Below are positions 45,102 through 55,093 of a DNA stretch of 64,000 bases, piece by piece. The stretch covers positions 1 to 64,000 of the forward strand of contig JAXHMK010000010.1 of assembly GCA_034521495.1 (NCBI GenBank). The letters run 5' to 3'. The notes beneath the pieces were generated by a model. It did no database searches. It had not been told where the DNA came from and saw only the letters and a program-made list of their open reading frames with translations. How positions within the stretch are numbered: position 1 is the first letter of the stretch; each line of letters starts with the position of its first letter. The position numbers were made by a program, and so were the translations under genes. The stretch comes from Balneolaceae bacterium. Its GTDB lineage: Bacteria > Bacteroidota > Rhodothermia > Balneolales > Balneolaceae.

Positions 45102-45860
45102 CTATTCTTCGGGTTCAGCACTCATAGCCGGGTTTAGTTCCCAGACTTCATCGTAGGTATCTTCTACGGCCAGGTCCATTATGCGGAGCCAATCGTCCCA
45201 GGCGGGTTTGCCATGGACTTCTTCAAACGTAGAGCGGAAATTAGGGTTTTCATCCAGCTCACCCCAGCTGTTCATCGGCCAATCTACTGTAAAATGACGT
45301 CCTAAATTACCCTGCTGAAAGGCATTCCACCACACAATCCAGGGATTATCTCCCTCCATCGCTTTCACAGTCTCACTGATTTTTTTCAATGCATCTTGAA
45401 TCAAAAATAGATAATCCCCGGAGATTGTATTCACTCTCATAAAATGCATACTGTAATCTCCTTCTATAGGGTTAGAGAGATCCTGGTCCATTGTCCAGTA
45501 TTCCACGGTTCCAACATCGTCAATCAGCGGCAGCACTTCATTCACCCAGTGCTCATTGTGTTCATCGCTGGACGGACGGTTGTCAAGATCGGCAAAAGAG
45601 GATAGAGGTCCCATCACCAACATCATCTTGCCGGCATCAGGTCCCGATGTAATCTCAAAAACGAAAGCTGAATAGGGTGCTGTGTTATGAAAGGTTCGGT
45701 TATGTTCCTGCATGGCATCCTGCAGTTCTTGTAAAGTGTTCAGGTCCGGTGTTAACATTACGGACTCATACATTATGGTTTCTTCCTCTTCCTCGTCTTG
45801 TGCAAATAGACTGTAGGGAATGAGTAGAAGAAGTAATATTAAGATTGAGATCTGTTTCAT
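45102..45860 (-). CDS. Secreted hypothetical protein
   Basis: This 252-residue protein starts at the ATG at 45860, with a signal peptide (MKQISILILLLLLIPYSLFA) and then a DEEEEE patch. The mature part has two related-looking segments (VMLTPDLNTLQELQDAMQEH and VNTISGDYLFLIQDALKKIS) and several Trp residues (WVNEVLP, WIVWWNAF, WDDWLRI). It looks like a periplasmic or exported alpha+beta protein, perhaps with a duplicated dimeric-barrel-like fold. I recognise no named family. The upstream gap 45861-46305 contains no gene that I can support. Confidence 0.55.
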   Translation of the reverse strand: MKQISILILLLLLIPYSLFAQDEEEEETIMYESVMLTPDLNTLQELQDAMQEHNRTFHNTAPYSAFVFEITSGPDAGKMMLVMGPLSSFADLDNRPSSDEHNEHWVNEVLPLIDDVGTVEYWTMDQDLSNPIEGDYSMHFMRVNTISGDYLFLIQDALKKISETVKAMEGDNPWIVWWNAFQQGNLGRHFTVDWPMNSWGELDENPNFRSTFEEVHGKPAWDDWLRIMDLAVEDTYDEVWELNPAMSAEPEE

Positions 45861-46305
45861 AACTATTTTTATTTGTTCATGGTTAGTTCCGGATACCGCT
45901 GGATCTGAGTTATTACCCGCTTTATCATCACGATCTTTTACATTATCTATGAAAGAAAAGGATACCCCAACGGTATGGATCTGTTTGTTCTGCAAACTAT
46001 TCTCTCTGCTTTTGAAATGATTGTACTTTTTAACCATATATTTGGACTTTTTAGATGTTTAAAATCTTCTTGTCCAACAATCTATCCGGAAGTGTGAATT
46101 CTGCCTGGAAGGGAGATGAATTTGGTAGAGTTTGCAGAAGTGATCTCTTTATTAAGAATCAGCGTATCTATAAACAGATGAATCACTTAAGATCGGTAGA
46201 TTTAAAAGCAATGACAGACCACTTGATGAGTTCCGAGAGACAGGAAGTAGAAGTGTTTTTTCAGGTGAGATGTTCCGAAAGAAGACATTCGGAGGATGGT
46301 AAAAC

Positions 46306-47799
46306 TTATCTCGAATCGACGGCTTCTTTGTAAAGTCGGATTAATTCAGCCCGTTTAATTTTTTGAGTAGCGGTTCTTGGTAGTTTACTGATGATGATAA
46401 ACTCTTTCGGCATTTTGTAACTTCGGAGTGAGTCTCTCAATCCTTTTTCAATCTCCTGTTTATTCAGCTCTTCACTATTTTCTTTCAAAACAAGAAACGC
46501 TGTTACTTTTTGTCCCCATTTTTTATCTGGAATTCCAACAACGGCCGATTCTTGAATGCTCGAAAATGAGTTCAGAATCTCCTCAACTTCCACAGGATTT
46601 ACATTCTCCCCACCGGTTAAAATCAGATCTGTTCGCCGGTTTTCAATAAATAGCTGCCCTTTTCGGTTGGTATGTCCGTAATCGCCCGTGTAAAACCAGC
46701 CCTCATCATCAAAGTAATTTTGGTTGATCGATTCCTCGATGTACCCGTCAAAAATCTGTGGTCCCTTCAGCCAGATATGTCCGGATTCATTGTAGAGAAC
46801 AGTCACATTCTTATCGTTTCGAATCTCAATTTCATTCGGTTCAAATACAGGCCCTACACTTTTTTTGGGAATATACATTCCGCCGCTTCTCAGCATAGGA
46901 TTGGCTGCAATCTGGGCACATGTTTCCGTCATACCGTAACTGCAAACTATGGGGAGCCCCCGGGTTAAAGATCTGTTAATGAGATCCATGGAGATCGGCC
47001 CGCCGCCCAGTAGAATGGCTTTGAAATTAAAATGAACCCTGAAAAATGAATCTTCCATCAGTTGCACCAGCATTGTCGGTACCATAGAAGCCACTTCGAA
47101 TGACTCTTTATCTTGCAGCAGCTCCCGGATCTTTTCCTTCTCAAAAGATGCTACCAGGTAGATTGCCGAATGATATAATACAGATCGATAGATAACATTA
47201 ATGCCACCAACGTGATTTAAGGGAAGGCAGAGCAGCCAGTATTTGTTATTCCCGGGTTTAAAATTTTGTGCTGATGAGGATGCTGCAAACAGAACTTGCC
47301 GCCGTTTTACCGGTACTATTTTCGGAATGCCCGTTGAACCGGAGGTAAGAAAATAACCCGCTATCTGTTCAGGTTGATCAAGGATTAGTTCAATGGATTC
47401 ATACTGTTCATCAAACCTAAATGCCTCTTCAGGAAGTTCCAGTTGTGGATATTCATTCAGAAGCTCAAAAGAATTATTCTTATTCATGTAAACAGCCGAG
47501 GGTTTTACCTGATCCAATACACTTTCAATCTCATAGGTAGAAGTTTCCGGATGAATCGGCAGGATCGGTATTTTCAGTAGGAAGGAGGCTGCAATTAAAA
47601 AAACTGTCTCAATTGAACTGTCGGCTACTATCAAAAGAGGTTCCTTTGCCCCCGGTTTGATATTTTTAAATTGAGCTTGAATTCGCTTACAAAACTGGTA
47701 GAGATTTTTGTAGGTGAAATTTTCGGTTTCTGTTGATAGAAAAGTCAGGTTCTGTTTTGGTAAATCGAATGTTGGAACACTGTATTGGCTCCCCATCAT
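46306..47799 (-). CDS. menE: 2-succinylbenzoate-CoA ligase
   Basis: This 497-residue ANL-superfamily ligase has the P-loop YFLTSGSTGIPKIVP (about 150-164), motif A5 YGMTETCAQIA (about 290-300), and GDYGHTNRKGQLFIENRRTDLILTGGENVNPVEVE (about 375-410) with the hinge. It adenylates o-succinylbenzoate and makes OSB-CoA. The call as menE rests on its place directly downstream of menC and menA on the same strand. Confidence 0.9.
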   Translation of the reverse strand: MMGSQYSVPTFDLPKQNLTFLSTETENFTYKNLYQFCKRIQAQFKNIKPGAKEPLLIVADSSIETVFLIAASFLLKIPILPIHPETSTYEIESVLDQVKPSAVYMNKNNSFELLNEYPQLELPEEAFRFDEQYESIELILDQPEQIAGYFLTSGSTGIPKIVPVKRRQVLFAASSSAQNFKPGNNKYWLLCLPLNHVGGINVIYRSVLYHSAIYLVASFEKEKIRELLQDKESFEVASMVPTMLVQLMEDSFFRVHFNFKAILLGGGPISMDLINRSLTRGLPIVCSYGMTETCAQIAANPMLRSGGMYIPKKSVGPVFEPNEIEIRNDKNVTVLYNESGHIWLKGPQIFDGYIEESINQNYFDDEGWFYTGDYGHTNRKGQLFIENRRTDLILTGGENVNPVEVEEILNSFSSIQESAVVGIPDKKWGQKVTAFLVLKENSEELNKQEIEKGLRDSLRSYKMPKEFIIISKLPRTATQKIKRAELIRLYKEAVDSR

Positions 47800-47804
47800 G
47801 CTGT

Positions 47805-48890
47805 CTATCCCAATTTTTTTAAATAAGATGTTTTTATCTGGCTGAATATATCAATGGCAGGATTTTTCGGGAGATTCTGTATCGATCCGTTCTCGATTTT
47901 AAAATCCGGCAATAGATCATCAGCTAAAAGATGTCCGGTATGTAAACCATGTCTCATCTGAGGGTCGCCAATCAGAGAAGCTGTTGAGGCTGTCATTGTG
48001 CGACCAATTCTCGACTCGAGCGTTGTTGTAACGACTATACGTTTAAAGCTACTTCTGAATTGTGAAATTGTTTCATGGATCTCCAAAATATTTCCCAATA
48101 CCATCGGTTTGACGATAAGTACAAGGTTGGGGTACAGGGCAAGAGCTGTTTTTAACCGGTTGATCGTAAAAATGGATTCATCCAGTGCAATCGGGAAAGG
48201 AGACATTTGCTGAACTTCTTCGATCTCGGAAAGCTCGTTGATCTTACAGGGCTCTTCAATATATTCGATCGGAAGTTGCTCCAGCTGGCCAAAGATTTCT
48301 TTTAGTTCTGATGGTGGCCAGGATTGGTTGGCGTCGAGCCGGAAATAAATATCTGGATGATCTTTTTGAATTGAACCGAGAAGAGATGCGAGCTCATCAA
48401 GCGGATGGGGAGCTTTTATCTTCAGTACCTTGAACCCTTTTTTGATGGACGACTGGATTTGATTTTTCATCTCCCGAATAGAAGCATGGCCGATAACATC
48501 ATTAATAAGAATTTCCTGGGGCGGTTTTTTATCAAACAGATGATAAATCGTTTTTCCCTGTCGCTTCGCCAAGATCGAAAGACTCAAATAACTCAACCCA
48601 CATAGAATGGACGGTAGATTCAATTCGCTGACTTCATTCAAATCACGAATGTTTTGCATTGTGAAATTCCCTCTCAGAAAATCCACAATCCATCTCTTTT
48701 GATCTAATAGAGATTGCCGGACATCCCCAAACGTTTCCCTGGAAAAACCCGGAAGGGGAGAGGCTTCCGAAACGAAATCAATATTGTTTTCATGGTAATG
48801 AATAAGAACTCCTTTTCGGTTTTTAAAATCAGACGAGCCGGTTTTAAATGCAGATCGGAATGGAAGTTCATATTCAAATAGTTGAAGCAT
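47805..48890 (-). CDS. menC: o-Succinylbenzoate synthase
   Basis: This 361-residue enolase-superfamily enzyme has catalytic Lys in VLKIKAP (about 175) and metal ligands in FRLDANQSW (Asp at about 203), IEYIEEPC (Glu at about 231) and IALDES (Asp at about 256). The opposing Lys is in LVLIVKPMVLG (about 278). It dehydrates SHCHC to OSB. It lies 2 bp after the menA stop and 5 bp before the menE start, in one operon. Confidence 0.9.
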   Translation of the reverse strand: MLQLFEYELPFRSAFKTGSSDFKNRKGVLIHYHENNIDFVSEASPLPGFSRETFGDVRQSLLDQKRWIVDFLRGNFTMQNIRDLNEVSELNLPSILCGLSYLSLSILAKRQGKTIYHLFDKKPPQEILINDVIGHASIREMKNQIQSSIKKGFKVLKIKAPHPLDELASLLGSIQKDHPDIYFRLDANQSWPPSELKEIFGQLEQLPIEYIEEPCKINELSEIEEVQQMSPFPIALDESIFTINRLKTALALYPNLVLIVKPMVLGNILEIHETISQFRSSFKRIVVTTTLESRIGRTMTASTASLIGDPQMRHGLHTGHLLADDLLPDFKIENGSIQNLPKNPAIDIFSQIKTSYLKKLG

Positions 48891-48892
48891 AT

Positions 48893-49777
48893 TTACAGGA
48901 TTATTCCAATGGAAAAAAGGAGACCAAACAGAATCATAAACTGTGCAGTGCGTTCCAGGGTTTTGTTTAGCTCTTTTTTATCATCGTGATAGTAGACTTG
49001 TTTAATCAGTCTCCACCCAAGCGGGAGAGCCAGGTAGGGCAATATAATTGCGATACCGTATCCATAAAAATGATAGAAAATTACAGGGATAAGAAAAGCT
49101 AAAAAAAGCAAAGCCAGATACTCCATTTTCAACATTTTTTCCCCAAACAGAACTCCAAGTGTTCTTTTGCCCGATACTCTGTCTTGATGGATATCCCGAA
49201 GGTTATTAACCACAAGAATATTTACGCACAGGGCTCCAACGGGTAGTGAGGCAAGAAACGATGTTGTGCTCCATTCCAGTGCGTTTACGTAATAGGTTCC
49301 CATCACTGCAATAATGCCGAAAAAGATAAAAACAAAAATATCGCCAAGGCCATTGTATCCAAGTGGATAGGGGCCGCCGGTGTAGAGAATGCCAAACAGA
49401 AGGGATAGGATGCCGATGATCAGGATTATCCATCCGCCCACCCAAACCAGGTATAAACCGATTAAAAAAGCCAGGGCCATTGTAATGTATGTTGCAGTGA
49501 GCATTGCCCGGGGTGAGATGAGCCCGAGAGCCGTAGCTCGTTCAAAACCGATTCGATCATCCGTATCAGCTCCTTTTTTAAAATCGTAATAGTCGTTTGC
49601 AAAGTTGGTGCCTACCTGGATGAGCAGTGCACAGAGGAGTGCAACGATTGTAGTATCGAGCCGAAAAGCGTAGTGACTCCAGGCAAGTGAAGCCCCCACC
49701 ATGATTGGAACAATGGATGCCGCAAGGGTTTGGGGACGTGCAGCGCTCAGCCAGGTACTAATTTTGGATCTCTTCAA
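48893..49777 (-). CDS. menA: 1,4-dihydroxy-2-naphthoate polyprenyltransferase
   Basis: This 294-residue integral UbiA-family protein has about eight helices. The prenyl-PP site is TNFANDYYDFKKGADTDDRIG (about 57-77, NDxxDxxxxxD), and the second Asp-rich site is NNLRDIHQDRVSGKRTLG (about 187-204). The start appears to be TTG at 49777, because the next Met is within the first helix. It attaches the isoprenoid side chain to DHNA. It is the first gene of menA-menC-menE. Confidence 0.9.
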   Translation of the reverse strand: MKRSKISTWLSAARPQTLAASIVPIMVGASLAWSHYAFRLDTTIVALLCALLIQVGTNFANDYYDFKKGADTDDRIGFERATALGLISPRAMLTATYITMALAFLIGLYLVWVGGWIILIIGILSLLFGILYTGGPYPLGYNGLGDIFVFIFFGIIAVMGTYYVNALEWSTTSFLASLPVGALCVNILVVNNLRDIHQDRVSGKRTLGVLFGEKMLKMEYLALLFLAFLIPVIFYHFYGYGIAIILPYLALPLGWRLIKQVYYHDDKKELNKTLERTAQFMILFGLLFSIGIIL

Positions 49778-50125
49778 CCGGTTCTTATTGTTTGACGTCT
49801 GTGGATAATTTATTCAACATAAAATACTGAATAATAAAGTCCCTAAAAATGTTCGGTTTGATTTGGTTTTTGAATTTATGACTTTATGAAAGTAAAATAG
49901 GAAGCGCTTTTTCTTTAAATAAGTAAGGAAAAATTTAAAATAATAGATTAAAGTTAGTTGTTAATATTTTTTTGACTAAAATATTTTATAAAATCAATTT
50001 TGATCAATATCTTACCAGCCATTTGTGGCGAAACCGAATTAATAAGTTAAAAACTTTCTTTCGGTTTAAGCTCAAACCAAATTATTAAAGGTTAACTCAA
50101 TTAAACATAAACTAACTAAACTCAT
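49778..50125. promoter_or_regulatory. Divergent promoter region menA / glutamine synthetase
   Basis: This 348-bp AT-rich spacer lies between the divergent menA operon and the glutamine synthetase gene. It must hold both promoters. I see no gene and no operator that I could name with confidence. Confidence 0.5.
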
Positions 50126-51136
50126 ATGGCGTATTCCAAACTTGAATATATCTGGCTTGATGGAAACAAGCCGACTCAGTCATTAAGAAGCAAGACTAAA
50201 ATTGTTCACGATTTTAGCGGAGAACTTGAAGATTGTCCTATTTGGAACTTTGACGGAAGTTCAACCGGACAGGCTACAGGAGAATCCTCAGACTGCCTTC
50301 TGAAACCCGTTGCAATTTTCCCCGATCCCGATAAGGAAAACGGGTATCTCGTTATGACAGAAGTACTAAATGCAGATGGATCCCCGCATGCAACGAACGG
50401 CAGAGCTCATATCGATGAGGAAGATGAAGATTTTTGGTTTGGATATGAGCAGGAGTACTTCCTTGTTGATCCTGAGACAAACATGCCATTAGGATTTTCA
50501 ATTAATGGTTATCCTGCACCCCAGGGGCCCTATTATTGTGGTGTTGGTGCAAGAAGCGTATTTGGCAGAGAGATTATCGACGAACATCTTGATATCTGTC
50601 TCGAAGCCGGACTGAATATTGAAGGAACAAACGGTGAGGTTGCTGCCGGACAATGGGAATTCCAGATTTTTGCCAAAGGCGCAGCTCGTGCCGGTGATGA
50701 GATCTGGGTAGGCCGTTACCTGATTGAACGAACCGCCCGTAAATATGGAATAGCTGTAGACTGGCATCCAAAACCACTCGGTGATACTGACTGGAACGGT
50801 TCAGGAATGCATGCAAACTTCTCCAACGGCGCCATGCGAGACGAAGGCGGCGAAGAGTTGATGAAAAACGTTTGCGAGGCATTTGCCAACAACATCCAGG
50901 AACACATTGCAGTCTATGGACATGATAACGACAAACGGCTGACCGGTAAGCACGAAACTCAGTCTATTGATAAATTCAGTTACGGTGTATCCGACAGAGG
51001 AGCATCTATCAGAATTCCTGTTGGAACTGTTGAAGATGGATGGAAAGGACGTCTGGAAGATCGACGACCCGCTTCTAATGCAGATCCTTATAAAGTAGGT
51101 GCACGAATTATCAAGACTGTTCACTCAGCTCTATAA
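50126..51136 (+). CDS. glnA: Glutamine synthetase, GSII type
   Basis: This 336-residue protein matches the short eukaryote-like GSII form, not the 470-residue GSI. It has WNFDGSSTGQA (about 41-51), metal and ATP residues in FGYEQEYFL (about 106-114), GTNGEVAAGQWEFQ (about 172-185), NGSGMHANFS and the glutamate-binding RGASIRIP (about 294-301). It makes Gln from Glu, ammonia and ATP. GSII is common in Bacteroidota-related groups. A clear terminator follows. Confidence 0.93.
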   Translation: MAYSKLEYIWLDGNKPTQSLRSKTKIVHDFSGELEDCPIWNFDGSSTGQATGESSDCLLKPVAIFPDPDKENGYLVMTEVLNADGSPHATNGRAHIDEEDEDFWFGYEQEYFLVDPETNMPLGFSINGYPAPQGPYYCGVGARSVFGREIIDEHLDICLEAGLNIEGTNGEVAAGQWEFQIFAKGAARAGDEIWVGRYLIERTARKYGIAVDWHPKPLGDTDWNGSGMHANFSNGAMRDEGGEELMKNVCEAFANNIQEHIAVYGHDNDKRLTGKHETQSIDKFSYGVSDRGASIRIPVGTVEDGWKGRLEDRRPASNADPYKVGARIIKTVHSAL

Positions 51137-51167
51137 ATCAGAGTTCTATTACAGTTACTAAAAATTC

Positions 51168-51205
51168 AGCCCCGTTTCTAAAATTGGAGACGGGGCTTTT
51201 TTTCG
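51168..51205 (+). terminator. Rho-independent terminator after glutamine synthetase
   Basis: AGCCCCGTTTC-TAAAATTG-GAGACGGGGCT forms a stem followed by TTTTTTTC, about 30 bp beyond the stop codon. Confidence 0.9.
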
Positions 51206-51366
51206 ATTCGTTTAATTTCTTCTTTGAAGTAAGGAAAGGTCTTGCGATTTTTGTGTCTGCTTCAACTTTCATAAAGCAGATACCCTGTTTTTATGATTGG
51301 CGAACTCAGCGATTCGATCACAGGCAGTAGAGAAGAAAATAATTTTATATTAACACCTACCATTTT

Positions 51367-52410
51367 ATGATTCAGATTGATTTTAATTCGATAGTAAGAG
51401 AGGCCGTCGAGAGCTATGATGACAGCAGAGAAATTTCCAGCATCATGGATATTAGTGCAAAAGTATCTACAAATCATGTCTATAGAATTAAACTTGAAGA
51501 TGATAATATTATCATCGCAAAGCTCTCCTATTTTGGAAAGTTCGAGCATTTTGTAGAAGATCACAGCATTATTAATGCACTTGCTACAAATCTTCCTTCG
51601 CCGTATGAAAATGTACTGGCTCGTTCTCTTATGAAAGGAAATTCACTGTTTGTGCATCGGCATAAAACAAAATTGATAGATGTATGGGTAGTTTTTTATA
51701 AGCCGATGAAAGTAGAAAAAAAATTACCAAAGAGATTAAACGATAAACAGATTAAAAAACTTGGTAAATCAGTTGCAAGATTTCATAAGGCATGCTTTAG
51801 TGTAAGAAATACATTACCCGAATCATCAAAAACACTCTCTTCAGATATCTACCATCTGCTTGAAATTATGAAGACGAAAGAGGGGCAGCATGAGTACAGG
51901 ATGCGCCAGGAGTTGATAAAATCTCAAAGCTGGACTTTCCTGGAAAACCTGGAGCAGTTGGGAATGAGTACGCTCAACCCAATCCCGGTTTTTGTAGACT
52001 GGAACATTGGAAATTTCTCTGTCACCTCCGATTTTGAAATCTATTCCCGCTGGGATTATGACTGGTTTCGGGTAAGTACCCGGATTATGGATTTCTACTT
52101 CTTCAGTCGTGTCGTTTCGGATATTGGAGATCAGACTGTATTTAGTTATGATATTGACAGGCTGACGGAAGACCGGTTTATCACCTTTTTGAAGGCTTAT
52201 CACCAGGAAAATCCTCTAAAGGAGAAGGAGATCCGTTTTATGAAAGAGGCCTACAGATTCTTTTTGCTAAATTATGTGGTAAAATACGGCCGGTATTTCT
52301 TCCACGAGATTTTTGCTACACGATTGCAGCAGGAAGCCTACGATATTCACCTTCCTGCTATCGAAGAAAAGTTTGATCCGGAACCCATTCTTAAAGCGCT
52401 TAATATTTAG
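51367..52410 (+). CDS. Aminoglycoside phosphotransferase/kinase-like protein
   Basis: This 347-residue protein has a protein-kinase-like (APH/choline kinase) fold. The N-lobe has VYRIKLEDDNIIIAKLSYF (about 37-55). The catalytic region reads FVDWNIGNFSV (about 209-219), where canonical HGDxxxxN becomes VDWNIGN. The metal-binding Asp lies in SRWDYDWFRV (about 230). The altered catalytic loop makes activity uncertain. It is followed 11 bp later by a HAD hydrolase, a plausible functional pair. Confidence 0.65.
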   Translation: MIQIDFNSIVREAVESYDDSREISSIMDISAKVSTNHVYRIKLEDDNIIIAKLSYFGKFEHFVEDHSIINALATNLPSPYENVLARSLMKGNSLFVHRHKTKLIDVWVVFYKPMKVEKKLPKRLNDKQIKKLGKSVARFHKACFSVRNTLPESSKTLSSDIYHLLEIMKTKEGQHEYRMRQELIKSQSWTFLENLEQLGMSTLNPIPVFVDWNIGNFSVTSDFEIYSRWDYDWFRVSTRIMDFYFFSRVVSDIGDQTVFSYDIDRLTEDRFITFLKAYHQENPLKEKEIRFMKEAYRFFLLNYVVKYGRYFFHEIFATRLQQEAYDIHLPAIEEKFDPEPILKALNI

Positions 52411-52421
52411 TTTAACATTTT

Positions 52422-53266
52422 ATGAATCACGTTTCTTTTTTTCAACAGTAAAAAATTACAAAGCCGTTTTTTTAGATTCCTACGGTGTACTTAAAAATCA
52501 CCAGGGACTCATTGAAGGAGTTGCAGATACCCTCAATTACCTCCGTGAGCAGGATATAGAACTTCGTGTATTGACGAATGATGCTTCACGGAGCCAGATA
52601 CAACAGGTGCAAATGTTTGAAGACCTGGGCTTAAAAGGACTTAAAGAAAATGAGATTGTCACTTCCGGAATGTTAGCAAGACAGTTTTTAGAACTGAAAA
52701 TTAAAAAGGGAAAATTTGCTTACCTGGGAACAGATAATTCAGCCAATTACATCATGCAAAACGGTCTTATTGGAATTCCTGTTTCCGAGGTAGATATTGA
52801 AAATAGTACGGATGTAGCGGCTTTTGTTTTTTTAGATGACGAGGGTTTTGACTGGCACCGTGATATTAACAGGACGGTAAATTTCTTAAGGCGAAATAAC
52901 CTGCCTATTATCGTTGCGAACTCCGATAAATATTATCCTATTTCAAGAGATGATGTTGCTGTGGCAATTGGGGGCATTTCACGGTTGTGTGAATCTGTTT
53001 TAAATCAAAAATTTATACGGTTTGGAAAACCCGATTCTCAGATGTTTATGTTTGCATTTGATGATATCAACAAAACCGGCAATTTCGACAAAAGTGATAT
53101 TCTGATGGTGGGAGATACCCTTCACACAGATATTTTGGGAGGGAACAAATTTGGGCTTAAAACTTTATTGGTGCTTTCCGGGAATACCCGCGGAAAAACT
53201 GCCGAGGCCAAAATCAATTCAACCGGGATTATTCCGGATTATATTGCGAACTCTATATTGGAGTAA
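52422..53266 (+). CDS. HAD-IIA-type hydrolase, start uncertain (T-tract frame problem)
   Basis: The conserved HAD part begins YKAVFLDSYGVLKNHQG at about 52463, with the Thr/Asn motif VLTNDASRS and the C-terminal GKPDSQMF and MVGDTLHTDILGGNKFGLKT (motif IV). In-frame, the only ATG is at 52313, deep inside the upstream kinase gene. An ATG at 52422, 11 bp after that gene, is well placed but one base out of frame across a run of seven T (52436-52442). With eight T it would read MNHVSFFSTVKNYKAVFLD. The second Asp of the DxD motif is Ser-Tyr (DSY), as in some HAD-IIA subfamilies. Confidence 0.7.
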
Positions 53267-53444
53267 GTGTCAGACATGGTATTTTTTCTTGCTGGTAATG
53301 AAAGCTGAAGTGCTTTCATTAACTCAAACAGAAATCACGTGCCATGCCGCCTCGAAAAATACCATCTCTTCTCCATGCCGAAAAGTTTGCGGCCCAGGCG
53401 AGCCGAATTACCGATGTTTCACTCACTCCTAAGCGAAATTTATC

Positions 53445-53819
53445 CTATTCAGGATTTTGGGCATCACTGGATGTTGTATCTGGTTCTTCCTCTTCAGGTG
53501 CCAAAACAATATTCGCAACAGCAACTTGATCCTCTCTTACAGCAACACTCACGGAGTTATTCTGGAACTTATTCTTTCTGGCTTGTATGGAATAACTGCC
53601 AACCGGTATTTCATCCAGCCGAAAAGTTCCGTCATCTTCGGTGAGAATAGAATTGGTCGGTGGAGTTGTTGTTATATTAGCGTTATTGATGGGTAAATCT
53701 GTTTCACTGTCAATAACCGTTCCCTGAATACTGCCGAAAGTCTCATCTTCAATGGTGACTTTTTCGCAAGAAATTAGTGTAATAAAAATTGAGAGCAGGA
53801 ATAAAATTCTGTAGTTCAT
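53445..53819 (-). CDS. CarboxypepD_reg-like lipoprotein of the curli locus
   Basis: This 124-residue protein has a lipoprotein signal (FITLISCEK, Cys at about 19). A single carboxypeptidase-regulatory-like Ig domain follows: GSIQGTVIDSETDLPINNANI (about 30-50), GTFRLDEIPVGSYSIQARK (about 65-84) and VAVANIVLAPEE at the end. Its ATG overlaps the stop of the curlin-repeat hybrid gene by 4 bp. It may be an outer-membrane or periplasmic helper for curli subunits; that role is inferred from context only. Confidence 0.7.
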   Translation of the reverse strand: MNYRILFLLSIFITLISCEKVTIEDETFGSIQGTVIDSETDLPINNANITTTPPTNSILTEDDGTFRLDEIPVGSYSIQARKNKFQNNSVSVAVREDQVAVANIVLAPEEEEPDTTSSDAQNPE

Positions 53820-54301
53820 TGCTTTTTTTTAGTGATTCTCACTCCATCAGATGTTTGATGAATATATAATGATTTTTCAGGATCGTTAAAAATGAAATAA
53901 AATTCGTTAAAATTAAAGTTCTTTTTTGAAAGAGTATTGAGAGACGCTTTTATCGAGAAAGACTGAATCCAGGGGCCTGGATGGGTAATCAGTTGGTTAG
54001 ATTCACCAAGGAATTCTACATTTGCTTGCAGTGAATCGCTTCCTGACGTAATTTCTGTATGGTTATTTTCTCCGCTTGATTTAACTGTGACGTTCGTTTT
54101 GTTCTTTGAACCGCTCTGAGAAACAGATACGGAATTGCCGCTTCCTTGTTGTGTAACTGTAATTGTATTATTACTGGATTGAGTTTCTGTTGTGTCCGTA
54201 TCAGCTTCAGAAAACCCTGAATCAAATGTACCTATATTCACCAGCGACAAAACCAGGCAGAAAAAAATGTATGGTATCATTTTGTAAAACAGCGCAACCA
54301 T
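53816..54301 (-). CDS. Hybrid protein with short curlin-like repeats and a unique C-terminal domain
   Basis: This protein of about 161 residues has a hydrophobic N-terminal signal (MIPYIFFCLVLSLVNIGTF). Curlin-type repeats span about 40-80 (NNTITVTQQGSGNSVSVSQS and onwards), with the S-x5-Q-like spacing of Gln and Asn. Residues about 95-161 form a compact non-repetitive domain (IQSFSIKASLNTLSKKNFNF, FNDPEKSLYIHQTSDGVRI). It may be a nucleator or chaperone-like curli component. The start is ATG 54301, or 54280 if the signal is shorter. It overlaps the next gene by 4 bp. Confidence 0.65.
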   Translation of the reverse strand: MVALFYKMIPYIFFCLVLSLVNIGTFDSGFSEADTDTTETQSSNNTITVTQQGSGNSVSVSQSGSKNKTNVTVKSSGENNHTEITSGSDSLQANVEFLGESNQLITHPGPWIQSFSIKASLNTLSKKNFNFNEFYFIFNDPEKSLYIHQTSDGVRITKKKQ

Positions 54302-54386
54302 CAAAAATTTCTATTTATTAAATATTGTGAGTAAAGTTTAGTAATGTTCGATATGTACAGGTGCACCAGTTCCGTTCTGTATCTAT

Positions 54387-55093
54387 CTAGAGAGGGTTTT
54401 CGGTAGGCACAAACTGTTTAACTGTAGCAATATTATTATTGTTTGTCTTGAAAAATTTCTGCACATGCGATAACCTGACATACTGTTAGAAGATGATACT
54501 CCCCTGAAATCCTGCAATATGGATGCGTAGTTTTCGTCGCCATACTGATGAATGATAGCTTCCAACTGCGAACCATACTGAACAATTTTTGCTTCATTTT
54601 CGTCGCCATCCTGATATATATAAGCAGTAGAGCCGTCATTAGATGAAGCATCGCAAGGCTCAAAGGGAGGAGGACATGGGTTGGCTACTCCCGGTGGGTT
54701 GAATGAAGAAGATTCACCGGAACCGTTTTCTTGTAAAATCGATGCTATATTGCTAAAACCGAGTTGGAATATTTGCGCCCAATGGCTGCCCGCCTGTAAT
54801 ATTGAGGCCATATTACTTGACTCGTACTGCAAAATCTCTGCATAAGAGTCAGATAATGAACCATCTGCACCGTTTTTACCCTGAAATGGAATCCCATTGG
54901 GCAGACCATCAAACCCGTTTCCAGGGAAATTACCGATATATGAACCATATGTAATATTACCGGGCTCTTGTTGTATGTAACCCTTATGAGATGTGCCAAC
55001 CTGTTCAATATGAGACTCGTTCGATTGGGCGAATGTCAAACCGGTTGTAAACGCAATGGTAAGGCAAATTAGAATTGACTTGTATGATTTCAT
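54387..55093 (-). pseudogene. Curlin-repeat subunit gene, frameshifted near its 3' end
   Basis: This gene has a signal peptide (MKSYKSILICLTIAFTTGLT, then FAQ). Curlin repeats follow: SHIEQVGTSHKGYIQQ, ASILQAGSHWAQIFQLGFSN, AYIYQDGDENEAKIVQYGSQ and ENYASILQ. The main frame then turns into non-repeat sequence and stops at 54383. A second frame picks up the theme as KTNNNNIATVKQFVPTENPL and stops at 54387-54389. The switch must lie between about 54440 and 54495. A one- or two-base change, or sequence error, would restore an intact curli fibre subunit. Confidence 0.7.

Noticed and set aside
46055-46333. 92-residue plus-strand frame in the gap before menE
   Set aside because: No ribosome site, no family, unusual composition, and it runs into the 3' end of menE in antisense.
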